The notes: a model not told the origin generated them from the sequence alone. A stretch of 32,710 bases of DNA from Paenibacillus antri (GCF_005765165.1 NZ_VCIW01000036.1:1-32710); one strand, 5' to 3'; shown: positions 16,465 to 25,439, numbered from the stretch's first letter. Numbers and translations: made by a program.

Positions 16465-16515
16465 TTCGACTTCTTTTGACATTCCGTTTACACTTCGTAA
16501 ATCTTCCTCTAATAT
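16465..16515 (+). promoter_or_regulatory. second, divergent Pho box and promoter for the chemoreceptor gene
   Basis: On the plus strand TTCGAC (16465), TTGACA (16476), TTTACA (16487) and a weaker TAAATC (16498) recur at an exact 11-base pitch. TTTACA (16487-16492) doubles as a -35, with TAATAT (16510-16515) 17 bases later. The box faces the chemoreceptor gene and is separate from the pstS Pho box (25 bases between them). PhoP binding is inferred from the pattern. Confidence 0.65.
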
Positions 16516-16577
16516 GCGTCCGCTACAATTCTATATGTACGAATACATATACGATCGTTATTGGGGAGGAAGTCGGA

Positions 16578-18281
16578 GTGAAACGTTTTTCGCTGGCTTT
16601 GAAGTTGACATTAGGGTTCGCCATCGTGTTGTTAATATTCACCGCCGTCTCCGTCTTTACCACGCTTCGCTTGGAACAGCTGAAGGCGATGGACACCGAG
16701 CTTCGCGCCTTGGCGGAACGGCAGGAGACCGCCCTCACGCTCAAGAGCCTGGTCGAACAGATGGACGCCGTCGCCTCCGGGTACATGATCTCGGGCAAGC
16801 CGGAGCTGGAAAAGCGGTATATGGAGAGCGTTCCGGAGCTGACCCGCTTAACGGAGCTTGTCGGCGCCTCCGCCGAGACGAGAGATCAACGCAACTGGCG
16901 CGCCAGGTTGACCATGGTGTCTCAAGAGTTCGTCGATCACTTCGAACGGTCGGCGGCCATCGTGGCCGACGCGTCGACGGACGCCGCCGCGAAACAGCCG
17001 AAGATCGCCGCCGCCTTCAATGCGTCGCAAGTGCATAAGCAAGTCATCTTCGAGCTTGTTCAATCGTTCTACGACGATTACTCAAGGGCGGAAGGGGAAG
17101 CCCGAGCGGAATACAGCGCATTAATCGAAAGCACGCGCGCCGTCGCGATTTTGTCGACCGCCGCCGCCTTCGCGGTCGCGGCCGCGCTCGCCGCCGTCGT
17201 CGTCCGCTCCTTGACCGTCGGCGTGAGGCGTCTGCGCCTCGGGATCGAGCGGGTGAAGTCCGGCGACCTGTCACGGGATATCGCCGCGGGGTCGAAGGAC
17301 GAGCTCGGGGCGCTGAGCGACGACTTCGACGCGAGCGTCGCCGCGGTTCGCGGCATGCTGGCGCGGACGAAGGGCATCGCCGAAGCGCTGCAGGCGCACA
17401 GCGCGCGCCTGCGCGACGTCGCCGGCTCGACGAAGGACGCCAACGCTTCGATCGTACGGGCGATGGAGGAAATCTCGGCCGGCTCCGCGAAGCAGGCGGA
17501 GCAGACCGAGCAGGGCGTCGCGACGATTACGGAGCTGGAGGAGCGGATGGACGGCGTCTTGACCGCGACGGGCGTGTTGGCGGACGCGAGCGATCGCGCC
17601 AAGACGTCTTTACGAGACGGAGAGACGACGGTACGGGAGCTCGAGGCGCGTTCGGAGCGGACGGGGGACGCGCTTCGGGACATGTCGGCCGCGCTCACGG
17701 CGCTCGAATCGCGCGCGGCCGATATTTTCGGCATGACGAACGCGATTCACGACATCTCGCAGCAGACGAACATCTTGGCGCTTAACGCCTCCATCGAGGC
17801 GGCGCGCGCCGGGGAGCACGGCCGCGGCTTCTCGGTCATCGCCGAGGAGGTTCGCCTGCTGTCGCTGCAGGCGACCGAGGCGTCCCGCCGCATCGACGAC
17901 ATGCTGTCGCCGCTGCAGAGCGGCATGCAGGACGCCGCGCGGTCGCTCGCGTCCACCGCCGACAGCTTCGCGGATCAGCGGCGCGCCGTATCCGACGCGG
18001 GCGCGGCGTTCGAGGGGATCGTCCGCATCCTCGGCGTCTTCGAAGCGGAGACGCGGCGGATCGGCGAACGAGTGAACGAGGCGAAGCGGAAGCAGGCGGA
18101 GTTGGTCGGCTCGGTGCACGTCGTCGCCTCGGTCGCGCAGCAGACCGCCGCGGGCGTGGAGGAGACGGCCGCGGCGGCCGCGCTGCAGGACGAAGCGGTC
18201 GGCCGCGTCGCCGAGGAGGCGACCGAGCTGCACGAGCTTGCGGAGACGCTGTTCGGGGAAATCGATAAGTTTCGGGTATGA
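16578..18281 (+). CDS. methyl-accepting chemotaxis protein
   Basis: The 567-aa receptor has membrane segment 1 (about 8-32), an extracytoplasmic all-helical sensor domain of CHASE3-like appearance (about 33-175), membrane segment 2 ([17 protein letters not shown]), a HAMP domain (about 205-260) and the cytoplasmic signalling hairpin with the tip [24 protein letters not shown] (split over 17779-17848). It relays a stimulus to CheA/CheW. The start is GTG at 16578, with GGGGAGGA seven bases upstream; readings from 16422 pass through the promoter. It is divergent from pstS and has its own apparent Pho box, so it may be induced by phosphate starvation. The ligand is unknown. Confidence 0.95.
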   Translation: MKRFSLALKLTLGFAIVLLIFTAVSVFTTLRLEQLKAMDTELRALAERQETALTLKSLVEQMDAVASGYMISGKPELEKRYMESVPELTRLTELVGASAETRDQRNWRARLTMVSQEFVDHFERSAAIVADASTDAAAKQPKIAAAFNASQVHKQVIFELVQSFYDDYSRAEGEARAEYSALIESTRAVAILSTAAAFAVAAALAAVVVRSLTVGVRRLRLGIERVKSGDLSRDIAAGSKDELGALSDDFDASVAAVRGMLARTKGIAEALQAHSARLRDVAGSTKDANASIVRAMEEISAGSAKQAEQTEQGVATITELEERMDGVLTATGVLADASDRAKTSLRDGETTVRELEARSERTGDALRDMSAALTALESRAADIFGMTNAIHDISQQTNILALNASIEAARAGEHGRGFSVIAEEVRLLSLQATEASRRIDDMLSPLQSGMQDAARSLASTADSFADQRRAVSDAGAAFEGIVRILGVFEAETRRIGERVNEAKRKQAELVGSVHVVASVAQQTAAGVEETAAAAALQDEAVGRVAEEATELHELAETLFGEIDKFRV

Positions 18282-18299
18282 CCATGCCTGTTCGCGGAA

Positions 18300-18765
18300 C
18301 CTTTCTAACCTGATTCCCTTGCCTCAGGGCCTGAGCAGACGATATCGCGTTTGAAAGGACCGGCTGGAGGGGTACCCGGAGGCCAACTATGCCCGCGGGT
18401 CCTTTCTAACCTGATTCCCTTGACTCAGGGCCTGAGCAGACGACATCACGTTAGAAAGGACCGGCTGGAGGGGGGGCCCGGAGGCCGACTATGCCCGCGG
18501 GTCCTTTCTAACCTGATTCCCTTGCCTCAGGACCTGAGCAGACGACATCACGTTAGAAAGGACCGGCTGGAGGGGTACCCGGAGGCCAACTATGCCCGCG
18601 GGTCCTTTCTAACCTGATTCCCTTGACTCAGGGCCTGAGCAGACGACATCACGTTAGAAAGGACCGGCTGGAGGGGGGGACCCGGAGGCTGACTATGCCT
18701 GTGGGTCCTTTCTAACCTGATTCCCTTGACTCAGGGCCTGAGCAGACGACATCACGTTAGAAAGG
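18300..18765. repeat. array of five tandem 59-base palindromes with conserved 42-44-base spacers
   Basis: Units lie at 18300-18358, 18401-18459, 18503-18561, 18604-18662 and 18707-18765; spacers are 42, 43, 42 and 44 bases. Each unit is two 29-base half-units in inverted orientation around one central base. CCTTTCTAAC pairs with GTTAGAAAGG, TGAT with ATCA, and CTCAGG with CCTGAG, leaving an eight-by-eight internal loop, so each unit can form a long hairpin. Units 2, 4 and 5 are identical, and spacers 1 and 3 are identical. The array starts 18 bases after the chemoreceptor stop codon and ends before a strong terminator. Related half-units recur at 32376-32519. Function is unknown; it looks like a REP/BIME-type element. 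Confidence 0.97.
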
Positions 18766-18804
18766 TTCAGCCAGAGGTACGCTTGGAGCTCCCGCTCCGC
18801 GAGC

Positions 18805-18845
18805 AAAGAGGGTCTTCCCGCGCGATGCGGGAAGACCCTCTTTTT
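18805..18845. terminator. strong bidirectional terminator
   Basis: A 17-base perfect stem (18805-18821 with 18827-18843) closes a GCGAT loop. It is followed by a T run on the plus strand and, on the minus strand, by the T run complementary to 18805-18807. It separates the chemoreceptor and repeat array from the convergent DUF1801 gene. Confidence 0.93.
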
Positions 18846-19186
18846 CATAATGCCAATAGCATCTCTTCGATCACCGGAAACAGGTCGTCTCTCAGCGGCT
18901 TGCCGGCGCGCTTCAAGCAGATGCACGACTTGCCGTCGAGCTGACCGGCCAGCCGATCGCTGTACGAAGCGACGAGCTCCGGACGCATGATATACAGCAT
19001 AAGCCCCTTCTTCCGATGCGCGATGCCGACGACCGGCTCTCGCCGCAGGCGATAGAGGGGGAAGCCGTGCCCGAACCCTTCTTCCGCATGGGGAAGTCGT
19101 TCGAGCACTAGCTCCCGGAGGAGAAGAACGGCCCGTTTGTGATGCGGCTTCAAGTTGCCGACGTATTCCGCTACCGCTTCATGCAC
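18845..19186 (-). CDS. DUF1801/YdhG-like small protein
   Basis: The 113-aa product opens (V)HEAVAEYVGNLKPHHKRAV and contains GFGHGFPLYRLRREPVVGIAHRKKGLMLYI (18979-19068 region), the pattern of the DUF1801 / YdhG family with a frataxin-like fold, whose function is not established. The start is GTG, with GGAGGGGG eight bases upstream. It begins 21 bases after the GH44 stop on the same strand, so it may be cotranscribed with that gene, though no functional link is evident. Confidence 0.8.
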   Translation of the reverse strand: MHEAVAEYVGNLKPHHKRAVLLLRELVLERLPHAEEGFGHGFPLYRLRREPVVGIAHRKKGLMLYIMRPELVASYSDRLAGQLDGKSCICLKRAGKPLRDDLFPVIEEMLLAL

Positions 19187-19207
19187 GCGTGCGCCCCCTC
19201 CATCCCG

Positions 19208-22200
19208 TTATTTCCACACGAGCAGCGTCGCCGAACGAGCCGGCAGCGCGATCGCCGCCGCTCCGTCCTCGCCGGTCGACAGCTGCGGCGTTACCCGCTG
19301 CAGCCGTTCGTCGAGCGAGAAGCGGTACGCCTCCGGTTCGCCCGTAAGTGCGATATTCGCGGTTAACGAGGCGTTCCGGGCTACAGTGTCCTTGTTGAAC
19401 AAGAGCACGTACACTTCGCCGTTCGTTCCCTCGATCGTATACGCCCCGACCGCATCGACGTTCGACGTCGATGTTTTGACGCTCGTGCCTTCGATTTTAC
19501 TGCCCAGCCCGTCGTAGTTCAGATACATCGCGAACGCGTCTTCGATCGGCGTGCCCGCCTTGAAGTTTCCGAAGCGCGTCGCCAGGTCCACGCCTTCGCG
19601 GCCGAAGATGGCCAGCGCTTCCGCTTGCGCGAGACCCGCCGTGAGGCCGTCGCCGTTGCCGAAGTTGTATTCGGTGATGGCGAGCTTCATATCCGGGTTG
19701 TATTGCGCGATCATCTCCTTCATCCGCGGGATGAGCCGGATCGGCTCTTGAATCCAGGAATTGTCGACGAAGGTCGGATGGTACAGCGACTTAAGCGATT
19801 GCAGGCGCCGCTTCTGCACGTACGACGATTCGTTATCCTCGGCGATGCCGCCCTCTTGCGGATAGAAATGTATATCCAAGTAGTCGACGAGCTGCGTCCC
19901 GTTCGGATCGGAGTTCTCATAATCCTGCAGCTGCTTCAAATACCACTCCAGGAACGGCAAGCCGCCGTGCGATTGACGGTCCGGGCCGTCCGCGCATTGG
20001 TCGGCCGAGGAGTAGAAGTAAGCACACCAGCCCCACGAGACCGGACCGAAAATTTGCGCGTCCGGATCGGCCGCTTTAATCGCAGAGCCGTATTCCTTGG
20101 TCATGCTCCACAGGTCGTCGTACGTCGTCGGTTCCGGGCGCACGTCGCGGTGCGTGACGTACCAAATTTCCGGCTCGTTATCAAGCGCGTAGAAGTTCAC
20201 TTTGTCTCCGTTGTTCTTCAGATGCTCGATCCACTCGACGACGAAGTCCGGTCCGATCTCGACGGACGTATCGTGCGGGTCGTTGATCGGCTCCATCCAG
20301 TCGCCGTTCGGCAGCTCGCCGTTACCGGCGTCCGGACGTCCGTCCACCGCCGCCGTGCTGCGCTGCGGTCCGTATTTCTCGACGGAGAAGCCCCAGCTCA
20401 CTTCGCGATCTTTGGCCGTCCAGCCGATCGTCGGCAGCGTCAGAAGCACTTCGTCGCCGCGGGCGTCCACCCGGTCGATGAGCTGATCGGTTTCCGTACC
20501 GTCCGAATTGTCGTACGGGATGTTCATGAAGTACCAGTCCGACGCGCGGTTTGTCGCGTCCAGCTTCCAGTTGTAGCGGGTCGTGTTGTTGCCGCCCCAC
20601 CGCTCGACCGGGAACGGAAGCGTCGACGTCGTCGGGTGCATGTCGTCGTAATTGATGCCGTAAATATTCTCGTCGATCGGCTTGCGATCCGACGCCGTGT
20701 CGATATCGACGGATACCGTCGGCAGCTCCGGCTGCGGGAACAACACCGGCGACGTATTGCGCAGGAACGAGACGTCGTCGATATAGACGACCGGTTGATT
20801 TTGCTCCGTTCCGGCTTGGAACACGATACCCGTGAACGCGCCGTCGGTTACGCCGAAGTCCGCCGCGTTGAGCGTCACTTCGTGCCATTCGCCCGGGGCG
20901 AGCGCGCCGTTCGGCAGATGGTCGTTCAGCTCGGCCGTACCGACATAGCCTTGAGCCTCGTACAGATGCACAAGAATTCGCTGTCCGCCCGTCGCGCCGC
21001 CGTGAATCCAGAATCGTACGCCGTACGTCTCGCCGAACTTGCGCTCCTGATCTCCGTTCAACCAGACGCCGTCCCACCCGCCGGGCAGAAACTCGATGGA
21101 GTACCGCCCGCTATGCGCTTCGGCTTCGCTCAACAAGTTCTTCTCGTGCCAGCTCCAGTTCGATGCGCCCGGCTCGAGGCCGTCGCGATACAACGGCGCT
21201 TCTTCGATGTCCGCGACCTGAACGTACGCGGATGCCGATTGCGCGCCGAGCGTGCCCGTAATCTTGGCGACGCCTTCGCTCACCCCGACGACGCGGCCGC
21301 CTTCCACCGACACGATGCTCGGCGCGTCACTGACCCAGGCCGCCTGTTCGCTGACGACCTTGTCGGTGCCGTCCGCGTAAAACGCCGTCATCTCGAGCGG
21401 CTGCGACTCGCCGGCCAGCAGCACGACTTGATGCTTGTCGAGCCGCGTCTCGACGAGGGCCGCCGGGATGACCTCCTTCGCCCGCAGCACGATGTCGTCG
21501 AGATAGACGACCGGCTGGTCGCCGCCCGACGCGTCCGCGATGACGAAAGCGTCGAACACTTGATCCAGCAGCCCGAGAGAGGCCAAGCTCGCCGATGCGA
21601 GGCGCCATTCTCCGGCCGCCACGCCCTCCGGCAGCAGCGTCGACAGCGGAACCTCGGCGATCGGCCGGCCGCCGCTGAGGAACGATACTTTCAGTTGTTG
21701 ACCGCCGGCGCTGCCGCCGCGAATCCAAAACTCGAAGGACTCGAACGATTTCCCGGCGATCGGTACGCCGGAATACAAGTACACCGCTCCGCCGTTGTCC
21801 GGCTCCATCCGGATGGAACGTTCGCCCGTATGATAGGCGCCGGCGTAATCCAAGCTGTGATCGGCCCAGCCGAAGTCTTGGAAGCCGGCCCCGAGCGCTT
21901 CTTGATAGATGGAGATGCCGGAGACGACTTCCGGAGCGCCGCCCGGTCCGTTCTCGCCAGGCTCTTCACCACCGGGCTCCTCGCCGCCAGGCTCCTCTCC
22001 GCCAGGTTCTTCTCCTCCGGGCTCTTCTCCGCCCGGCTGTTCTCCCGTCCCTGCCCCGACGAACGCGATATCGTCGATCAGGAGCGCCGGTTGGTCCCCT
22101 CCGGTGACGTCCGATAAGATGATCGTATCCACCCAGGCGTTGCCAGGGGACACTTCGTCGGCCGGAATCGCGATGCGAACCAATTCGTCGGCCGGAATTC

Positions 22201-22612
22201 CGCCTTCGACGAGCTCGTGTAGCATCCACTCCGACTGGGGCACCCCGCCGGTCTGGAACACGAGCTTCGCTTGTTGGCCGCCGAGCCCTTCGCCTTTCAC
22301 ATACATTTCGAACGTCTCGAAATCGCTCGCCGTCAGGATGCGGTCGCGGTACAAATACATCGCTCTGCCGTCGTCCGGCTCCATGCGAATGGACGTCCCG
22401 CCGCCTCGCTTGTCGCCGGCGTACGCCAAATCGACCTGCGCCCAGCTGTAATTCGCATATAAAGCGTTCAGCGCGTCGTCGTATACGCTCTCCCTCGCTT
22501 CCGCCGCGCTCGCGGCGGGCGGTGCCGCAGCGGGCAGCAACGCAGCGGCCGTCAGCGCCAACGCGCCGACGGCGGCGATCGGTTTCTTCAGCCCTTTACC
22601 CAATAGTCCCAC
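19208..22612 (-). CDS. secreted multimodular GH44 endoglucanase/xyloglucanase
   Basis: The 1134-aa product has a signal peptide (residues 1-37, ending PAASAAE), a beta-sandwich module (about 42-190), a PGGEE-repeat linker (about 192-225), a second related module (about 232-380), a BIG2 Ig-like domain (about 388-467), a third related module (about 472-620), and the GH44 domain (about 633 to the end). GH44 motifs include ENIYGINYDD, VERWGGNNTTRYNW, DNEPEIW (acid/base Glu near 813) and ITEYNFG (nucleophile near 981). GH44 enzymes cut beta-1,4 glucans such as carboxymethylcellulose and xyloglucan. The start is GTG at 22612, with AAGGAGAGG six bases upstream. No dockerin, S-layer or sortase motif is seen. 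Confidence 0.94.
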   Translation of the reverse strand: MGLLGKGLKKPIAAVGALALTAAALLPAAAPPAASAAEARESVYDDALNALYANYSWAQVDLAYAGDKRGGGTSIRMEPDDGRAMYLYRDRILTASDFETFEMYVKGEGLGGQQAKLVFQTGGVPQSEWMLHELVEGGIPADELVRIAIPADEVSPGNAWVDTIILSDVTGGDQPALLIDDIAFVGAGTGEQPGGEEPGGEEPGGEEPGGEEPGGEEPGENGPGGAPEVVSGISIYQEALGAGFQDFGWADHSLDYAGAYHTGERSIRMEPDNGGAVYLYSGVPIAGKSFESFEFWIRGGSAGGQQLKVSFLSGGRPIAEVPLSTLLPEGVAAGEWRLASASLASLGLLDQVFDAFVIADASGGDQPVVYLDDIVLRAKEVIPAALVETRLDKHQVVLLAGESQPLEMTAFYADGTDKVVSEQAAWVSDAPSIVSVEGGRVVGVSEGVAKITGTLGAQSASAYVQVADIEEAPLYRDGLEPGASNWSWHEKNLLSEAEAHSGRYSIEFLPGGWDGVWLNGDQERKFGETYGVRFWIHGGATGGQRILVHLYEAQGYVGTAELNDHLPNGALAPGEWHEVTLNAADFGVTDGAFTGIVFQAGTEQNQPVVYIDDVSFLRNTSPVLFPQPELPTVSVDIDTASDRKPIDENIYGINYDDMHPTTSTLPFPVERWGGNNTTRYNWKLDATNRASDWYFMNIPYDNSDGTETDQLIDRVDARGDEVLLTLPTIGWTAKDREVSWGFSVEKYGPQRSTAAVDGRPDAGNGELPNGDWMEPINDPHDTSVEIGPDFVVEWIEHLKNNGDKVNFYALDNEPEIWYVTHRDVRPEPTTYDDLWSMTKEYGSAIKAADPDAQIFGPVSWGWCAYFYSSADQCADGPDRQSHGGLPFLEWYLKQLQDYENSDPNGTQLVDYLDIHFYPQEGGIAEDNESSYVQKRRLQSLKSLYHPTFVDNSWIQEPIRLIPRMKEMIAQYNPDMKLAITEYNFGNGDGLTAGLAQAEALAIFGREGVDLATRFGNFKAGTPIEDAFAMYLNYDGLGSKIEGTSVKTSTSNVDAVGAYTIEGTNGEVYVLLFNKDTVARNASLTANIALTGEPEAYRFSLDERLQRVTPQLSTGEDGAAAIALPARSATLLVWK

Positions 22613-22645
22613 GTCAATCCTCTCCTTCATGAAATGCATAACCGG

Positions 22646-22691
22646 ATTATAGCTTTGGTTCGGTCATTTCGCGCATGACAGGATGTCATGC
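22646..22691 (-). promoter_or_regulatory. GH44 promoter with inverted-repeat operator
   Basis: The minus strand carries a perfect -10 (TATAAT, 22651-22646) and no recognisable -35. A perfect inverted repeat, GCATGACA-GGA-TGTCATGC (22673-22691), is centred about 44 bases upstream of the expected start of transcription, the usual place for an activator that replaces the -35. LuxR/NarL-type regulators use sites of this kind. Confidence 0.55.
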
Positions 22692-22708
22692 ATTGGCGGA
22701 CGTGAGAT

Positions 22709-22723
22709 CATGAAGCGTTCATG
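22709..22723. promoter_or_regulatory. second inverted repeat upstream of GH44
   Basis: CATGAA-GCG-TTCATG is a perfect repeat centred 34 bases upstream of the first operator candidate. It shares the outer CATGA/TCATG bases but with a shorter spacing. It could be a second regulator site. Confidence 0.35.
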
Positions 22724-22770
22724 GGACTTTAGTCCTTGCGTCGCCCCAAAAGAACAATCGGCCCCCAGTC

Positions 22771-24681
22771 CTATCGGACCGGAAGCCGAATATCGATGCG
22801 GCAGCCCTTCTCGTGTACGGCGCCGATCCAGAACGACCCGCCGAGCGCCTCCGCGCGCTCTCGCATCGTCGTCAGGCCGAAGCCGAACCGGCCGGCTTCG
22901 TATGCCGCTCCGTCGTTGGAGAGCGTGAACTCCAACGTGTCGCCCCGGATGCGGAGCTCGAAATGGAACGCGCCGCAACGGCCGTGGCGGATGCCGTTGC
23001 TCATCCCTTCCTGCAGCGCGTGGATCAGCACTTGCGCGTAGGCCGAGCCGAGCGGCGGCATGTCCTCGATGTCGTATTCCGACGCGACGCCGTGCGCTCG
23101 GGACGCGTCTTCCAGCAGCAGGCATAACGTCTCCCGCAAGTCCGCTTCGCCCTCGTCCTTGGCGAACCCCTGCATCGAATGCCGGATGTCTTCCAGACTC
23201 TTGCGAACGAGCTCGCCGGCGGTCGCCAGCGTCTTGAACGCGTCGTCGGGGTTCCGGCTCCACAGCATGCGCGCCGCCTCGATCTGTACGGCCGTCGTCG
23301 TGAGCGTATGCCCGACGATGTCATGGACGTCGCGAGCGTTCCGATTGCGCGCCTCGGCCAAGGACAGATGCGCGATCGCGCCCGTCGTTTCGCGCAGCGA
23401 GGAGGCGAGGCGCTCCGTCGTTTCGGCGGCGTACGCTTTCACCTGCCGGTGAAGGTCCATATATCGGTTAAACAGGACCATTCCCTTGCAGAAGACGATC
23501 CAGAGCAGCCCGGCCGGCAGGCAAAACTCCGCCGCATGCGCAAGCGGCTCCGACACGCTCTGCAGCCATGGGCGCACCGGCGGGAGAAAATGCACGATCA
23601 CTTGCAGCGCGGTGCCGACGTACATCCCGATCAGTCCGCTGAGGATCCAGCGTCGATCCGGGGAAGGATCGCGCTTATGCAGCCGCAGCAGCGCGATGAG
23701 CGCCGCGAGCGGGAAGACGACGATCATCGTCGGAACGACGAAGGTCACGAGCACGCGGTACGCGATCGGCAGCGCGTACGCCGTCGTCAGCACGCCCGCG
23801 AATACGCCGAAGGACATCCGCTTCAGCCAGCGGAACAGCCTTCGGTAGGCGCCGTCGACCAGCTGCTCCATGAAGAGGAGCACCGAGAACACCGCTAACG
23901 ATAGAAACACGTCGGGCACATACATGAACCATTCGCCCTCGAGATACCATAACGTCGTACGGCTGATATACCAATACCCGAGGCCGGACGAGGTCATGAA
24001 CAACGCGAACGCCAAATTCAACCGGCTTCGAAAATCGTGAAGCCATAACAGAAAGCCCGCGAAACCGACGAGCACGAAGACGAGCCCGATCAGAAAAATA
24101 AATAGGTCGATCCCCAGATATGACGCGAAGATCGTGTCCTTTTGGCCGTATTGCGCAGCCGCGATCCGAAGCGGAGGGAGGGCTCCGTCCGTGTATACGC
24201 GCAGGTACAGCATCTTCCCGGCGTCCTCGGGGCTTAGCTCAGTAATCGTGCGGCTGTGCATCAAGTTCACTGCCGGCGCGGCGGGCGGCATGCGGAACCG
24301 AAGCAGCAGCTTGTCGTCGAGGTACGCTTCGAATGCGCCCAGATGCCCGAGCAGCAGATGCGGGTCTCTGGGCGATCGCTCCGGCAGCCGCTGCCTGAGC
24401 CAATAATACCCGACGTAACCGAACCGCGGCGCATTCGCTTGCAGTTCGGCGAGCGGGCGCCAATCGCCCTCGTCGAACGCCGGAACCGCGCCTCGGAACG
24501 GCAAATCGCCGACGATCGCCTCCCATGGACCGGCGCTGACGGAATGCAATGGTTCGACGCGGAACACGCGATCCAAGCCGTCGTTCCGGTACAAAATCGC
24601 GACGACGGCGATGAACGCCGTAATGACGAGCGCGAAGGAAGTTATGGTAACAACGCGGGCGAGCGAAAGGCGAAGGCGCAT
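22771..24681 (-). CDS. 7TM-type sensor histidine kinase (NarL/HisKA_3 class)
   Basis: The 636-aa product has an N-terminal membrane segment, an extracytoplasmic beta-rich domain (about 35-190, 7TMR-DISM-extracellular-2-like), seven membrane segments (about 195-400), a HisKA_3 dimerisation domain with the phospho-acceptor His in ARDVHDIVGHTLTTT, and a HATPase domain (ALQEGMSNGIRHG, SNDG, GFGLTTMRERAEALGG). It starts two bases after the response regulator stop, so the pair is coexpressed. The sensed signal is unknown; 7TMR-DISM domains are often tied to carbohydrates, which fits the adjacent glucanase gene but is inference. Confidence 0.94.
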   Translation of the reverse strand: MRLRLSLARVVTITSFALVITAFIAVVAILYRNDGLDRVFRVEPLHSVSAGPWEAIVGDLPFRGAVPAFDEGDWRPLAELQANAPRFGYVGYYWLRQRLPERSPRDPHLLLGHLGAFEAYLDDKLLLRFRMPPAAPAVNLMHSRTITELSPEDAGKMLYLRVYTDGALPPLRIAAAQYGQKDTIFASYLGIDLFIFLIGLVFVLVGFAGFLLWLHDFRSRLNLAFALFMTSSGLGYWYISRTTLWYLEGEWFMYVPDVFLSLAVFSVLLFMEQLVDGAYRRLFRWLKRMSFGVFAGVLTTAYALPIAYRVLVTFVVPTMIVVFPLAALIALLRLHKRDPSPDRRWILSGLIGMYVGTALQVIVHFLPPVRPWLQSVSEPLAHAAEFCLPAGLLWIVFCKGMVLFNRYMDLHRQVKAYAAETTERLASSLRETTGAIAHLSLAEARNRNARDVHDIVGHTLTTTAVQIEAARMLWSRNPDDAFKTLATAGELVRKSLEDIRHSMQGFAKDEGEADLRETLCLLLEDASRAHGVASEYDIEDMPPLGSAYAQVLIHALQEGMSNGIRHGRCGAFHFELRIRGDTLEFTLSNDGAAYEAGRFGFGLTTMRERAEALGGSFWIGAVHEKGCRIDIRLPVR

Positions 24682-24683
24682 CT

Positions 24684-25340
24684 TTACATGAACCTTTTTA
24701 AAATATCGATCGCTTGCTCGCGGTCCTTCGTCCCGATCTTATTGTAGATTCCGCTGATATAATTGCGGACCGTCCCGTCGCTCATGAACAGCTGCGTGGC
24801 GATTTGCCGGTTCGACTTGCCGAGGATGAGCATCTCGGCGATGTCCCGCTCCCGCGGCGACAGCACGATGCCCTCGTTCTTCAGCCGGGCCGCGCTCAAC
24901 CGCGCGCTGCCGCTCTTGCGATCGGTCCGCAGCAAGGAAACGAGGCGGGAGGCGACGAAGGACGGCATGATCAATTGGCCTTCCGCCGCTTCTCGAATCG
25001 ACCGTATGAGCTGTTCGCCCTGGAGATCCTTCAGCAGAAAGCCGTCCGCGCCGGCCGAGAAGCTTTCGACGATGAAGTCGTCCTCGGCGAACGTCGTCAG
25101 CACGATGATCTTCACTTCCGGGCGGACTTCCTTGATGCGCCGCGTCGACTCGAGTCCGTCCATGCCCGGCATCTTGATGTCCATCAGGACGACGTCGGGC
25201 CGCAGCTTCTCCACGAGGGCGAGCCCCTGCTCCCCGTCGCCGGCCACGCCGACGACCTCCATATCCTCCTGCACGTTTATCATCGTCTGCAGACCGTCCC
25301 GCAGCAACGTCTGATCGTCGACCAATACAATAGAAATCAT
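24684..25340 (-). CDS. NarL/FixJ-family response regulator
   Basis: The 218-aa regulator has a receiver domain (DD at 8-9, phospho-acceptor Asp in VVLMDIKMPGMDG, Thr in VLTTF, Lys in FLLKD) and a C-terminal LuxR-type HTH (LSPRERDIAEMLILGKSNRQ, then TVRNYISGIYNKIG). It is the partner of the kinase just downstream. Likely targets in this window are the GH44 promoter and its own upstream region, both of which hold TGTCAT-type palindromes. Confidence 0.96.
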   Translation of the reverse strand: MISIVLVDDQTLLRDGLQTMINVQEDMEVVGVAGDGEQGLALVEKLRPDVVLMDIKMPGMDGLESTRRIKEVRPEVKIIVLTTFAEDDFIVESFSAGADGFLLKDLQGEQLIRSIREAAEGQLIMPSFVASRLVSLLRTDRKSGSARLSAARLKNEGIVLSPRERDIAEMLILGKSNRQIATQLFMSDGTVRNYISGIYNKIGTKDREQAIDILKRFM

Positions 25341-25439
25341 GGCGGCAGCATCCTCTTTTTCTAGTTAGCTAGCAATCTTTGGTCTTATTGTAAATGATCT
25401 TCCCGACCGTGTCGTCACCCGCCTGCATAAAAGTTACAA

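Noticed and set aside
18351-18617. Open reading frame through the repeat array (88 aa, repetitive peptide)
   Set aside because: It arises only because the repeat period happens to keep the frame open; there is no ribosome binding site and units are palindromic DNA.
18300-18765. Possible CRISPR array (regular repeats with spacers)
   Set aside because: The spacers are nearly identical to each other, the repeats are long palindromes, and no cas genes are present.
18300-18765. Possible type III toxin-antitoxin RNA repeat (ToxI-like)
   Set aside because: Units of 59 bases with a 101-103-base period are much longer than ToxI repeats, and the array is followed by a terminator and a gene on the opposite strand with no ToxN-like product.
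19625-22117. 830-aa open frame antisense to the GH44 gene
   Set aside because: Composition-driven shadow of the glucanase gene with no recognisable domain.
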